DNA from: Chamaecyparis obtusa
Taxonomy: Eukaryota; Streptophyta; Pinopsida; Cupressales; Cupressaceae
DNA: 64,000 nucleotides
Assembly: GCA_027943335.1 (NCBI GenBank)
Contig: BSBK01002085.1
Coordinates: forward strand, 974,501-1,038,500
Direction: 5' to 3'
Positions 1-12,283 of this stretch are shown one piece after another. Made by a program: the position numbers and the translations under genes. The notes under the pieces were generated by a model. That model was not told the DNA's origin and did not search any database. It saw only the letters and a program-made list of their open reading frames with translations. How positions within the stretch are numbered: position 1 is the first letter of the stretch; every line of letters begins with the position of its first letter.

Positions 1-536
1 CTCTCGAAGACTTGAAGAAGGGAGTAGGAGAGCCATTCACGAGCACCGAGAAGGTGGCCGAAGAGACAAGACAATGAATGAGATCTCTGCTTCTCTTATT
101 GAAACCAAAAGCCTCTAAACCAGCCTTCAAAAAATCCCAATCAACCCTATCATAAGCTTTTGACAGATCCAGCTTCAGCAAAAAACCTTCCTTTTTAGAC
201 ACCGTCAAGGAATGGATGTTTTCATGAACAGAAATGATCGAGTCCAGAATTTTCCTTCCTAGGACAAAACCATTTTGTTGTCCAAAAATCAGGGAAGGAA
301 GGAATAAAAGAACTCTAGAGGTAAGGACTTTTGAAATAATCTTGTAAACAAAGTTACATAAGTTGATGGGTCTGAACTGGTCCAAACTATCAGCACCCAC
401 ATTTTTTGAGATCAAAGCTATAAAGGTACCATTAAGTTCTTTAAGAAGCCTTCTTGAGCAAAAAAACTCTTTGACAGCATTAACAACATCCTCCTCAACA
501 ATGTGCCAATATTTATGAAAAGAAGAGAGGATAACC
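1..536 (-). pseudogene. LINE-1 ORF2 reverse transcriptase fragment
   Basis: This is the N-terminal half of a LINE reverse transcriptase, the enzyme that copies element RNA at a nicked target. The minus strand over about 131-190 encodes the classic catalytic block KLDLSKAYDRVDW, which carries the first catalytic aspartate. Upstream of it are the usual LINE blocks around INLCNFVYKIISK and GQQNGFVLGR. It continues the endonuclease frame after a one-base shift near 538-545: the expected APGPNGY block is readable only in the neighbouring frame. The second catalytic block (FADD type) and RNase H lie beyond the window edge. Non-functional as it stands. Confidence 0.85.
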
Positions 537-537
537 G

Positions 538-1914
538 TTAGGGCCGGGGGCTGTCTCCTTCGAAGGAAAAGACAGCCTTATGAATCTCATCCTTTGGAGG
601 AATAGCAGTAATAGCTCTGTTCTTCTCTTCATTCAAAATGCTGGGGATACAATCAATCAACTCCCTTTGGCGATCCCTGTCCAGATTATCAGCTTTCTTC
701 AAGAGATCAAAGAAAAACTTGCTGGCTTCTCCTTTGAACTCATCCTCTTTTTCACTAATGACGCCATTAATCTTCAGTCTAGAAATTTTATTGCCCATTC
801 TGTGCTTGATAGTAGTCATGAAGAAATACTTCGAATTTCTGTCCCCTTCCTTCAAAAAGATTTTCCTAGACCTTTGTCTCCAAAAGCTTTCTTTAGAGAT
901 GATATCATGATATTCCACAAGTTTAGTTTCTTCCTCATCTTTAGAAAAGATGATATACCCATCCTTCTGAATGTTGTCCTGTATTTCCTTCAACTCCTCA
1001 GCAATTTTCCTTTTATTAGTAAAGATATTCCCAAAGGTCTCTTTGTTCCATTTTTTAATATTGTCCTTAACAATTTTTAGTTTCTTGGCAATTTTGAACA
1101 TAGCCGTTCCATCAATCCTAATATTCCACCACTCCTCAATGAGTTTTTCAAGATTAGGATGGATAGTCCACATTTTCTCAAAACGAAAAGGGAAGTTCCT
1201 TTTCAAACCAATAGGCTCAGCAATAAGGGTGATCGAATAGTGATCTGAGCCAGCTCTAACATAAGTCGATAAAGTGCAAGAGTAACTTTGAAACCAGTCA
1301 TTACTTGCCAGTGCCCTATCAAGCCTAACTAGGATGAGATCTTTGCCAGATCTCCTATTGGTCCAGGTGTAATTAATCCCCTGCAAATCGATGTCGTATA
1401 AAGCTTGACCATCAATGAAATCCATAAGATCAGTTCTGTTGTCCAGATTTGGTTGGCTCCCTCCTAGTTTCTCATTTTCCTTTAAAGGGGTGTTAAAATC
1501 TCCCATTATAATCCACCCTTCAACAGTAAAGTCATTCCTTTTTCTAAAAATTTCAGTCCAAAAAGATTTTCTCCCCCATTTAGTATTGGGAGCATAGATG
1601 TTGGTCAAGACCCAAGAGGTACCATCCTTGATATGCCAAAATCTAACATTGGCCATATTATTACCTTGAGAAATAACCTCCCCCCTAATTATGTTACAGT
1701 TCCATATAATAACAATACCTCCAAACGCCCCATCAGCATCACCACCTAACGACTTACCATTGCTAAAAAAACAGAGCTTCTCAATTTTATCCTTAGACAT
1801 CTTGGTCTCTTGAAGTAAAACAATGTCTGGTTTATTATCTCTGATCGTGTTTCTGACCATATCTTGCTTATGAGGGTTGTTTAACCCTCTTACATTCCAA
1901 GAAATTATCTTCAT
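538..1914 (-). pseudogene. LINE-1 ORF2 endonuclease domain
   Basis: The first 458 codons of ORF2 are open. The start at 1914 (MKIISWNVRGLN) is the canonical start of plant LINE ORF2. The APE-like endonuclease nicks chromosomal DNA to prime reverse transcription. Visible active-site blocks are SWNVRGLN (Asn), LLQETK (catalytic Glu, about residue 36), IMGDFN (Asp/Asn, about 135-140) and SDHYSI (the Asp-His pair, about 225). A linker with the common SRKIFLKEGDRNSKYFF block follows, then the frame breaks with GDSPRP and a stop where the reverse transcriptase should begin. All expected endonuclease residues are present, so the break is downstream only. Confidence 0.9.
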
Positions 1915-3593
1915 TGCTTGTGGAAAGGTCCCAACTCTAGGATGGTTCTTTGACTTCCATCCACTATGTTCTTGCTAGCCTCTAACGCTCTTCTTCTCTG
2001 ATTTGAGGGCCTTCCTGGGGAGACATGAATGGCTCCCACATCTCCATTTTTGCTACTTCTAGTGCTTCTAGCTGATATCGTAGCATCCTTAATCACCTTT
2101 GGATATTCTTTTTCGTTGTCTTTTTGTTTTCCACATCTGTCCATCCATCTTCAGTCAGGTCATCACACCCCAATAAAGCAGCATCAATGTCCACCTCATC
2201 ATCCCATATTGTTGTCTTAGCTACAAGGGATAAGTTCTTATCTGATCTAGTAGGAGTAGAAACAGGTTTTTGAGAAGAATCATCAGAATAACCAAGAATG
2301 GCACAGTTTTGGGCATCCTGGAAGATTTCATCATTCCTTTGCAATGATAATTTGTTGGTATGACCTCCTGACATTTCTCTCTCAATCAGATTTGCATCAA
2401 AAACCTCCTTATCCTCCGTATTACCCTTTGACCTGCTCTGCACTTCTTCGGCAAAGGAATCCTCAATTCTCCTTTGAGGGACTCCAGCGATTATTTTCGT
2501 GCTAATATCCTTACTCTGCCCTGTTTCTGAGGGAGAAGTTCCACTTCCTTCTCCAAGAATGCCCTTCTCCTCCATCTTTCCTTCTATCTTACCATTGGCA
2601 CTCTTCCCAATGGAGTTCGTTTCAAACCCTGATTTTCTCACCCACACCTTTTCTTGTTTCTTTGGTTGGGGTATTTTTTTTGGGCATTGCTTAGCCCAAT
2701 GTCCAGTTTTTTTGCAGTGGAAACATGCAAACAGTGTAGACTAATACTCAATCTTTTGGACCCAAGAACCCAATTTGGACTGGACTGTAATAGACTCTGG
2801 CATGTCCACTCCCTGATGAACCCCCACACATATCCTGGCATACGTTAGGCATCTCCTAGAGACCGTCACAGGATCCATAGATAAAAGCTCACCAAATACA
2901 TTAGCTATCCCCTTAAAAACATCTTCCACCCAAAACTCAAGCGGCAGACCCGGTAGATTCACCCAGACCGGAGCCTGCACATTCGAATCGTCCTGCATAT
3001 TGAGGTTTCGACACCATTTATGGAGAATCATGGAGTGTTTTCCCATCACCCATGAACCATTACACAAGGAATTCCTTAATTCTTCATCACAAGAAAAGGA
3101 AAAGGATAAACAGCCTTTAGGCAGAGCCGCCACCTCAACTTGACCTTTCAAGACCCATTTCCTTTTGACAAAAGCCCTAACCACCTCGATGTTAGGACGG
3201 GCTCCAAGAAATCACCCCACAAGAGAGTTAACCATTCTTGAAATATTAAAATCAATTATCTGATCTGGAATGGTAATAGCAAAGGAACCTTGCTCGAGGT
3301 TAGAAATATTTTTCACAGGTAGGGGCAAAGACTTACCCGCTGGCTTAACGCCAAAAAAGCCCTGACTAGTTTTTGACAGACATGACATGATCCGTCCTAT
3401 TTTGTGCAGAAACTTCAGGCCTAGGACCCCCACCCAGGTCCCCAGGCCCCATCCCGACATCAGGAATCTTTCCTTGCTCACCGTTCGCATCAGTCTCCTC
3501 CTGTTGACTTCCAGACCCCGATGAACCAGCGCCATTTCCTCCATTCCCTCCCTTGCTCGAAATTGAAATTTGAATTTCTCCTTTCCCGCTCAA
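1911..3593 (-). pseudogene. LINE-1 ORF1 (DUF4283-like domain plus CCHC zinc knuckle), disrupted
   Basis: ORF1 encodes the RNA-binding chaperone of the element. A Gly/Ser-rich N-terminus starts at the ATG at 3593. A DUF4283-like region follows at about 2800-3180, with the hallmark strings WVMGKHSMILHKW and PVWVNLPGLPLEFW. The minus strand at about 2682-2725 then gives the zinc knuckle CFHCKKTGHWAKQC. An acidic Ser-rich tail ends a few bases into ORF2 (stop at 1911-1913, ORF2 ATG at 1914). The frame is broken by a shift around 3366-3540, by a stop near 3212, by a TAG at 2741-2743 immediately before the zinc knuckle, and by a shift near 2110-2140. The zinc knuckle reads in the same frame as the domain upstream, which confirms they belong together. 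Confidence 0.85.
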
Positions 3594-4906
3594 TGCTCCA
3601 TTTACATGCCAGTTGTTCCTCCAAATGAAATTTTGGGTTTTTTTGTTAGTACCACTTGCAAAGCAATATTTTAATGTTGATTTTTTAGTGACCTATAACT
3701 TAATTTACATCAAATCCAAATTATTGTGACTATCAACGAGTCTTGAAGTTAGTGCATCATGAGGTTCATTTTCAATATGTTTGGTAAGTGGTTGATGTTG
3801 ATGATATTTCTCTCCATTACTACAAATCTCAAGAGAAAACTATTAATCTAATGACCTAAACTCTTGGTCCTATTCCCTTTGTCGAATTTCAGGACAAAAT
3901 TGGAGTTGTCTCCAATGTCATCATTAAGGGGCCATTAGATATAATATGTTAGACTATATACCACATTAGTTAAGTTTAAAAGTTGAGTTACAACCACCAA
4001 TGCAACTTCCCCTTATAATAATAAATCCAAGTTACCAAATTGATTTTGTATGGGAATTTTGGTACGCTAATATGGTAAAAAATGGGGTTGGGTTCGTTTT
4101 AGGTTCATCTATACCAAAAAAATTATTATAAGCATACATATATACATATTTTTAGACTAAAGCAGGAATTTAATTCATTTTACCACATAACATACATATA
4201 ATAAACAAGACTACAATTAAAAAAATATTAAAAAGAAACTTACACTATTCGTTTATCAAACTCTAACATTATGATAGATATTTATTGTTCAATATTAAAA
4301 TAATAAAATTGACAATCAATGTTGTGAGCTTTATGCCACTACAACATGCAGAATCGAATACTTAGTATTCCAAATGAAATACCAAATCTCCAACACCCTC
4401 TTGAACAAGGAAGCTCATATGCTAAACAATGTATATGGATTGTGTGATCAAATGAGACAACCCCAAGGTTCCTTCTTATTGTGTACTTTCACTCAGTTGT
4501 ATTGATGTGATATGTTGGTATCACAAAGGGACTTACGTTGTTCATTCAATGGACATCAACTACTTCAACTTCTAACCAAACAAACTACAAAGGGAAAGGG
4601 TTTAGGAAGATCTAATGTACTCCTAGAATGCAAGAATGTAAGAACACCCCTTGTTCTAGACCTACTATTTTACCTTTCCACTCGCTGTAATATTGTCAAA
4701 CAGTTTGCTTGCAACCTGATTTAAGTTATCTGATTTATTCTTAGTTTGCAAATGTAAATGGTTGTTTCACTCTCCCTTTGTTTGAAAGTTTGAAATTTGC
4801 AATTTGATACCAAATCAGCCAAAATGAAGAACACTATATTTCATTCACTAAGTCTATGACAGTAATAACAATCAGATTTAAGAACATTGTTCAGATTTAC
4901 ATTATT
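3594..4906. other. Gene-free AT-rich sequence
   Basis: I find no supported coding region, RNA gene or intact repeat here. The stretch is AT-rich with short open frames only. It may include the LINE-1 5' untranslated region at its left end. Confidence 0.5.
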
Positions 4907-4913
4907 TTCTAAT

Positions 4914-6007
4914 CAAAGATACAGGACTTTGCGAGTCCCGAGCCGAGTCGGGCTTGTAGAGTCTTTTTGACTTGGCAAGCAGACTCAGCCGAGTCCTAGC
5001 CGAATCCTGCAAGACTCGCCGAGTCCGAGGACTCGATAGACTCGGCGAGTCATGTCCTCTAGACTGCCGCGTCCAACAGTCATTAAAAAGCTTAAAAATA
5101 TTTTTTAAAATTATTTTTAATCATTGTTTTTTGTGTTATATGCCTTCTCTAAAACCTAAAAAGGTCATTCCATCATTTGTAAACACTTAGAAGAGAGAAA
5201 AAAGGCTTGGGAGAAGAATATAGGGATTTTAGAAAATAGATTTGCAAATCGATTGGCTCTCATATATTGATTGTTGATTGTTGATTGTTTGAGTTGCATT
5301 TCTTCATTTTTGTAATGGGTTGATCAGGTGGATCGAGAGGCAGAGGCAATAGCAAACAGGAGGAGGCTAGAGCGCGAGGAGACCCAGTGGAGGACCCTGA
5401 GGCTGAGAGTGAGGGATCTGAGGATGATGAGGATTATGAGGATGAGGATGATGAGGATGCCACTGAGGTTGAGCCTCAAACACAAGGATAGAAGATGGTT
5501 GCAAAATCTTCCATGACCTTTCTTAGGTGTACACGCAGGAAGACATGGGGCCTTAGTCTTCTAAGCTCTAGCTTTTATTTCGATATATGTTTTGAACTTT
5601 TGATTCCACGGATTTCATATTCTATGAATATTGTAGACTTTTGATGGTGACACTATTTATATTTTAGATTTCTAATGTGTTATTTAGTAACTAGTTTAAC
5701 AGTTAACTTATTTCCTTCAGAAATTCGCATTTATAGTTATGTGATCAATGTAAACTTTTGTATGTGTGCAAAGTAGCTTCTATTTATCTCAATTATTGTG
5801 TCTTTGATGTTAATTGACTGAATGATGCATGAAAAAAGTTTTAAATCCTTAAAAATCTTTGAATTTCTTGGGTTTTTCAATTTTCTGAGTCCTTGTCGAG
5901 TTTGGGCGTCAAGTCCAAGTCCGAGCCCGAATCCAGCTTGCCAAGTCCAAGTCTGAGCCCAAATCCAACTTGCTGAGTCTGAGGTGAGTCTGATTCTTGC
6001 AACTATG
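4914..6007 (+). mobile_element. hAT-1: internally deleted hAT DNA transposon
   Basis: A 1,094-bp element is bounded by imperfect terminal inverted repeats. The left end begins CAAAGATACAGGACT; the right end, read on the other strand, begins CATAGTTGCAAGAAT. The flanks match at 7 of 8 bases (TTTCTAAT at 4906-4913, ATTCTAAT at 6008-6015), the 8-bp target duplication expected for hAT. Both subterminal regions are dense in CGAGTC/GACTCG motifs (4927-5062 and 5885-5995), which hAT elements often carry as transposase-binding sites. Inside remain only a 5' leader-like segment and the tail of the transposase, so it is a deletion derivative that would need transposase from elsewhere. Confidence 0.75.
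5324..5491 (+). pseudogene. hAT-1 transposase C-terminal tail remnant
   Basis: A short frame after a stop at 5321-5323 reads a Gly/Arg-rich start (GGSRGRGN), then a strongly acidic tail dominated by Asp and Glu, and ends QTQG at the TAG at 5489-5491. An acidic tail of this kind is common at the end of plant hAT transposases, past the dimerisation domain. No catalytic or BED zinc-finger part remains. The assignment rests mainly on its position inside a hAT-like element, so it is moderately sure. A longer frame in another register over the same bases is a shadow produced by the GA-rich composition. Confidence 0.5.
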
Positions 6008-6015
6008 ATTCTAAT

Positions 6016-6744
6016 GTTGATTGCAATACCATTACATTGCATTTCTTGAATACTCAATCCAACATTACATTTTCATTGCCCATCCTATCCAAACAATCAT
6101 AACAATGGAAAGGCCTACCAAAACACTGCCCAGAACTCAGTTTCAGACTTGATACAGCCTTCTCATTGACATGTACAACACACTTACAACTGCTACAAAC
6201 CTGTACAACAACCCTGCAGCACTTCCTTAGCTTGTAGGGCCTAGTCTCAGGTGTTTCAAACTGTTACAAATGAATGTTGATGTGTATAGGCAGAAATGGC
6301 ACTAACTGTTAAATCTTGAGACTTGTACGGCCCCAAAAACCTCTTCCTCAACTAACGCAGCTTACTTTTGGGTTGTTCCTGATTTATACAGCATGTAGTA
6401 ATCTTCTCAAACGATGCAAACGACCTTCACCTAAATATTTGTGCAATACAAACCCCTTTAATAGATCCAACAATGAAGTTGGAACTCTCCTAGCAATTGT
6501 TTGATGGCAAAAAGAGTAATATTTTCTCAAATACAAATTACCTCACAATAATCCCTTAGCGATCCTCTTAACTATGTCTCTCAACATCGAAGAGAATGTC
6601 ATTCATGAGGGTTTTCATCCTCACAAATCCTTTGAAGAAAAAATCTTCAATATTTTATCGATTTCATATATTTTCCAGCCTGTTGAAAGAGAGCTCTGTT
6701 GAAAGTTGGATTGGAGTTGTTGCATTCCAATATGTTTGGGAGAT
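6016..6744. other. Gene-free sequence between hAT-1 and Copia-1
   Basis: Nothing coding is supported. Before hAT-1 inserted, this was continuous with the sequence left of 4914. Confidence 0.5.
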
Positions 6745-8065
6745 TGTTGGAAGACTATCTGGATGCTGGTACTCCGTGTTTGTCATTGATGACAACATAT
6801 GTTACTAACTGGTTATTCAAAAAAGCTTGCAGAAGGGTTGCAGAGAATTGTACAAACACAATACAGTGAATTAGCACGTGCAAACTTAGGTGGGGAATCT
6901 ACATGATGTCTTGGGTCACTAGCTATGATCGCACATGCTTATGAATTGATCTCACAAAGTTATGGTTGATTTACTAATGACTATTTTTCAGGAAACAGAA
7001 ACTGTGATTTTCACATAGTTGATTGCAGAACTTTGTGGATAGCATTCATGGTTGTTTAAGTCATGATGAGTGAACATAGGTTCGTGTTGGACACTGGCTG
7101 GAGAGCTTATTGCAATCATAAAGAGTTTTGATCTTATAGATGACGTCAGCTATGGCGTGTGTATTGGCAAAGACCTATTTGGAGGACGACTTGGAACACG
7201 TCTCAAGTAATTTGATGAGCGAGCTTGATTTATGGATCTGGATGATTAATTGATGTAATTGTTATGTTGTAACATTGTAAGAGGTGTCGTGTACATCTTC
7301 GCATGGGTCTATTTGTATTTTGTAAATAAGATTTATCCTATATAGGCCGACCCAGATTTAATTGTTGTAACTTGTATATCAGGATTGAGATCCTTGGAAA
7401 ATATATAAGATATAGATTGCAGAAGAGAATGCGATCTTAAGGCTGCATTGGTACCGTTTGGAGAACGGTAGTTGTGCATTTGGGTACAAGATGGAGCTTT
7501 CTTTGCAGTGGTTGTATGCTGGAAGCAGTTTCAGATCAAAATTGTCTTACTCTTAAAGTTGTGAGGTTTGGAGAATCTGAGGGTGGCTTTAACTCTCAAA
7601 TCTCTTGATCAAGTTGATCTATAGTGCACCCTTAACAGGGCTATTGCCTCTAGCAGGGCTGGACTCTTAGCAAGGTCGATTCCTTAACAAAGATCACATT
7701 GTAAAAGACTTCTAACAGGGTATGTCCTTTAACCAGGACCTACCTATTGTAATACTCGGCTCCTAACAGGGTCAAAACTCTTAACAGGGTTATTATACTC
7801 ATAGTGCAAATATTTGTGGGTACCATCCCCACCAAGTTATTTCCCTTAACAAGGTTTTCTTGGAGAACAAATCTTGGCGTTCATGTGTATGTGTATGTGT
7901 ATTATTGTTGCATTTTCTTTTCAGTTCAGTATTTTGTATTCAACAATAAGTTGAAGTTAAAATTTAAAATATTCATTATTGGCATCAACTGATTCACCGC
8001 CCCCCCCCCCCCCCCCCCCCACCCCCCCTCCCCTCTCAGTTGATTAGGACATTGTTATTCTAACA
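6745..8065 (+). repeat. Copia-1 5' LTR
   Basis: 1,321-bp LTR from TGTTGGAAGAC to TTCTAACA. It carries a run of 21 C at 8000-8020 followed by further C-rich sequence close to its 3' end, and an extra GTGTAT unit relative to the 3' copy. Confidence 0.92.
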
Positions 8066-8067
8066 AT

Positions 8068-8079
8068 TGGTATCAGAGC
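8068..8079 (+). other. Copia-1 primer binding site (initiator Met tRNA)
   Basis: TGGTATCAGAGC lies two bases after the LTR end and matches the 3' end complement of plant initiator methionine tRNA, the usual primer for Copia minus-strand DNA synthesis. Confidence 0.9.
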
Positions 8080-8126
8080 TTTTGGTCCTCAATCAAGAAA
8101 CTTAACAGCTTGAGGTAAAGGTCAAG

Positions 8127-9176
8127 ATGGCCTTATTAAGGAAGGAGAGTCCTAAGTTTGATGCAGATAATTTTGTCACATGGAAGGAGAAGATGAAGAA
8201 TCATCTGATGTGCATGGGATTGGAATATTGCCTCATTACCTAGAAAGATGTGCCTATCATAAAGGAGGAAGACCTTGAGACACTTACTACTACTAAAGAA
8301 GAAAGAAAAAGGTTTGTGTGTAATGTTGTTGCAAAGGAAGCTTTGGTTAATGCATTATTTAATGGTGAATTTATAGAGATCAGAGATCTAACAAAGGCAA
8401 GTGAGATCTAGAAAAGACTAATTGCACTATATGAAGGAGATGAATACACTAAGCAAGCAAAGTTGCAGAATTGGAGAACAAAGATGGAGACAATGCAGAT
8501 GAATGATGATGAAACAATAAGGATGTATGTTCAGAGGGTATCTAAATGTGTGATTGGAATCAGAAACAATGGAGGTACTTATACAGAAGATGAAGTCATA
8601 GCAAAGATTTTGAGATCTATGATTCCTGCCTACAAACCCAAAGTTCTTGCTTTGGAGGAGACAATACCACAATACAAGGATTTCACCAGAGAAATGTTAG
8701 TGGCTAAGTTGACTACATTTGAGACCGCAGAGCTAAAGGATGCACTACCTAAGGTGGAGACAGCATTTAAGGCTACTGTTCAGAGAACTGGATCTGTTGG
8801 TGCGGGATCTAGCAGAGTGAACAAGAACAGCGAAGATCTTGGAGAATATGTTGAAGAATGGGAAGAGATTCAAAGGCTAGAAAACCAAGTGGATAAGAAA
8901 ATCATGGCCCTAGTCGCTAGGAGAGAAAGGAAAGGTAAAGGTAAGTTTGAAGGGAAATTACTTTTGAAATGTTTTAACTGCAATAAGGTTGGTCATTTTG
9001 CATCTAGATGTCCAACTAGAGTACCTAAGCATAAGCCTAAATATGGAAAGTACAAGAATGATAAGGAATGCTACTATGCTAGTGATGGATTTGAAGATTT
9101 AGATGATGAACTCAATGATGTTTTAGATTTTGTTGCTATCAAAGAAGAGGATCTTGTCCATGAAGAAAAAGCTTGA
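8127..9176 (+). pseudogene. Copia-1 Gag
   Basis: Capsid/nucleocapsid protein of the element. The ATG at 8127 opens MALLRKESPKFDADNF, the normal Copia Gag start, and the frame runs to a TGA at 9174-9176. UBN2-type Gag similarity occupies the middle, with the nucleocapsid zinc knuckle CFNCNKVGHFASRC at about residues 282-295. TAG codons at 8241-8243 and 8409-8411 interrupt it. The frame continues directly into protease after the TGA, as expected for a single Gag-Pol polyprotein. Confidence 0.88.
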
Positions 9177-10290
9177 GTTTCTCATGTTGATAGGAAAACT
9201 GATTGGATAATTGATAGTGGATGTTCACACCATATGACTGGTGACAAGGATGGATTTATTCAGCTAAAGAAGTTTGATGGTGGAGTTGTAAGGTTTGGTG
9301 ATAATACTCCTAGGATGATTGTTGGAAAAGGATCAATTACTTTGCATGGAAAGACTAATACTGAAGATGTATTATTTGTGGATGGTTTAAAGCATAACTT
9401 GTTGAGTGTTGGATAGCTTGTGGATAAGGATTATTATTTGGAATTCAAGGATGGTCATTGCTCTATTAGAGGAGCTAATGGAGAGTTGATCACATATGGT
9501 ACTAAGACCAGGGGTAATATATTTCAGTTGAACACTACTAAGGTCAGTTGTTTTGTTGCAAAGATTGATGACAGTTGGTTATGGCATAGAAGATTTTGTC
9601 ATATCAATTTTGATAACATGGTAAAGGCATCTAACAATAATGCTATCAGAGATCTACCTAAGATTGTGAAACCTGCTAACACTACATGTAGAGAATGTGT
9701 TTTGGGAAAGCAGACAAGAAGCAGTTTTGCAAGCAAAGGATATTCAGCAAACAAAAAGTTGGAGCTGATTTATACAGATCTTTGTAGACCTACTCAGACC
9801 AGGTCATACCTTGGAGACAGGTACTTTATCATATTCACTGATGATTACTCTAGAATGATGTAGGTTGGATTTCTTAGGGAAAAATCAGAAGCATTTGAGA
9901 CTTTTAAGTTTTATAAGGCAAAAGTTGAGAATGAGACAAGCTTGAAGATAAAGTGTTTGAGATCAGATAGAGGTGGAGAGTTCACTTCACATGAATTCAA
10001 TACCTTTTGTGAGAAGCATTGTATTATGAGGCAGACTTTTACACCTAGGACACCATAGCAAAATGGAGTTGCTGAAAGAAGAAACAGAATAGTTCTTGAT
10101 GCGGCAAGAACCAAGTTGATAGAAGGAAAAGTTCCACATATGCATTGGAGAGAAGCAATCAATACAGTAGTATACATAATGAATAGAGTACAAATCAAAG
10201 AAGGTACATGCAAAACACCATTTGAGCTATGGTATGGTAAGACACCTACTGTTAGTTATTTCAGAATATTTGGAAGTAAATGCTACATTT
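9177..10290 (+). pseudogene. Copia-1 protease and integrase
   Basis: This continues the Gag frame. Protease is marked by WIIDSGCSHHMTG near 9204-9240 (catalytic DSG). A GAG-pre-integrase zinc-binding region follows (WHRRFCH, then C..C around CRECVLGKQ). The integrase core has YTDLCRP, IFTDDYSRM, SDRGGEF and QNGVAERRN, which hold the D-D-E triad. Stops occur after VG at 9419, after SRMM at 9860 and inside the QNGVAE block. The frame is lost near 10270-10290 and resumes one register over. It cuts and joins element DNA into the host chromosome when intact. Confidence 0.88.
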
Positions 10291-10806
10291 AAGAGATATG
10301 AATGTATAGGAAAATTTGATGCTAGAAGTGATGAAGGTATATTCCTTGGCTACTCTACTAGAAGCAAAGCTTATAGATGTTACAATTTGAGAACTAGGAA
10401 GCTGATTGAAAGTGCTAATGTGAGAGTTGATGAAAAGTTTCAGGTTAGAGAAAGGTATTGTGGCTTTAACACCTATAAGATTACATTTGAGAATGTGAAT
10501 ACAAATCAAGACAATATGCAGACAACAAAGAATGATGATGAAAATGAAGAAAATGAAGCATCTCTGGATGTTTTGATTATTGACAATGGCATAAGTGTGG
10601 AGTTGAGGGAGCAAACCACACCCAAATATGTTCAGAGAAATCATCCTAAGGATCAGATCATTGGTGACAGCAGTAAGGGAACTGGAACAAGATCACACAA
10701 CAGAGAGGAGAGGTCGCAAAATTCAAATGCCATTTGCTTGATCTCGCAAGTAGAACCACAGTCCACAGATGAGGCATGCAGAGATGAACATGGATCAAAG
10801 CCATGA
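10276..10806 (+). pseudogene. Copia-1 integrase C-terminal region and linker, shifted frame
   Basis: After the frameshift, a block typical of the Copia integrase C-terminus is readable (GIFLGYSTRSKAYRCYNLR), followed by an acidic, Asn-rich linker before reverse transcriptase. It ends at a stop at 10804-10806, and the next domain returns to the original frame. Confidence 0.8.
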
Positions 10807-12283
10807 AGGAAGAACTAGAGCAAATTCAGAAGAACAACACTTGGGAGTTGGTTCCAAGGCCTAAAGACAAAAATGTGATTGGTACTAAGTCAGTATTCAG
10901 AAATAAGATGAATGAAGGAGGAGTTGCTAGAAACAAGGCCAGATTAGTATGTAAAGGGTATTCGCAACAAGAAGGAATTGATATTGAAGAAACCTTTGCA
11001 CCTGATGCTAGGATTAAGGCAGTAAGATTATTCTTAGCTTATGCTTCTTATAAGAATTTCAAAGTATATCAGATGGATGTGAAATCAGTTTTTCTTAATG
11101 GAGACTTGAAAGAAGAAGTATACATTGAGCAACCTGATGGATTTCCTTTATCAAGAAGTAAAGATCTAGTTTGTGGATTGAAGAAGGCTTTGTATGGTTT
11201 GAAACAAGCACAAAGAGCTTGGTATGCAAGATTGGATAAGTATCTAAATCATTTGGGATTCAAGAAAGGTAATGTTGACAATAATTTGTACTAAAGGATC
11301 AATGAAGAAGGTATCTTGATTGTTGAAGTTTTTGTTGATGATATTATCTTTGGAGGAAATGATGAAATGAGTAATAAGTTTGCAGATGAGATGAAAAGTG
11401 AATTTGAAATGTCTATGATTGGGGAGATGAAATTCTTCCTTGGATTACAAATCAATCAAAGTAAGAAAGGGATATTCATATCTCAGACCAAATATCTTAA
11501 AGAACTATTGAAAAAGTTTGACATGGATGACAGTAAACCTGTTGGAACTCCTATGATAACTGGGACTAAGTTATCTTTAGAGGATGAAGCAAAGAATGTA
11601 CCATAGACAAAGTATAGATCAATGATTGGAGGTCTTCAGTATCTAACACATACTAGATCTGATATTGCTAATGCAGCTGTAATTGTTGCAAGATTTCAAG
11701 CAGATCCTAAAAAATCTCACTTTATGGCAGTAAAAAGGATATTAAGATATCTCAAGGGTACAATTGAGTTTGGTCTATGGTATGATAGATCAAAAGACTT
11801 TACATTTCATGCTTTCACTAATGCTGATTGGGCAGGGAATGTAGATGATAGAAAGAGTACAAGTGGAGGAGCATTCTTCCTTGGTAAAAGGTTGGTTTCT
11901 TGGCTCAGCAAGAAGCAAGACTGTATTGCTCACTCTACAACAGAATCAAAGTATGTTGCAGCAGCAATCAATTGTACACAGATCATATGGATGAAGCAAA
12001 TGTTGAAGGACATTGGAGTATGTCTTGAGGATTCAGTTACTATCCATTGTGACAATACTAGCACAGTAAATATGTCAAAGAATCCTTATGCATTCTAAGA
12101 CAAAACATATAGCAATAAAGTATCATTTCTTGAGAGATAAGGTAGCAGAGAAAGAAGTGAAGTTAGAGTATGTGAATACTAAGGAGTAGATTACAGATAT
12201 CTTCACTCAACCACTAAATAAAGAGACCTTTGAGTATCTCAGAGGTAAACTTGGGGTCAGAGACCCTCCAAATGACAACTAAA
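10803..12283 (+). pseudogene. Copia-1 reverse transcriptase and RNase H
   Basis: Reverse transcriptase is recognised from [48 protein letters not shown] and the catalytic VFVDDIIFGGN near 11331 (YVDD type, Phe replacing Tyr). RNase H follows with NADWAGNVDDRKSTSG, STTESKYVAAA and HCDNTS. In-frame stops lie near 11294 and 11606. Close to 12090 the frame shifts; the final KTKHIAIKYHF and DIFTQPL blocks read in another register to a TAA near 12281. Confidence 0.9.

Larger units (their letters stand above)
1..3600 (-). mobile_element. LINE-1 locus: plant non-LTR retrotransposon, 3' end outside window
   Basis: A non-LTR retrotransposon reads leftwards: ORF1 with a nucleic-acid-binding zinc knuckle, then ORF2 with an APE-type endonuclease followed by a reverse transcriptase that runs off the left edge. 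The order and motifs are those of plant L1-type LINEs. Several frameshifts and stops show it is dead. The 5' limit is not sharp; coding similarity begins at the ATG near 3593 and I see no target-site duplication because the other end lies outside the window. Confidence 0.9.

Noticed and set aside
580..1240. Plus-strand frames of up to 166 codons opposite the LINE-1 endonuclease
   Set aside because: They are antisense shadows of a clearly recognisable ORF2.
5328..5516. Arg/Met-rich 62-codon frame in hAT-1
   Set aside because: An alternate register of the acidic transposase tail; the GA-rich repeat of Asp/Glu codons gives Arg/Met in the next frame.
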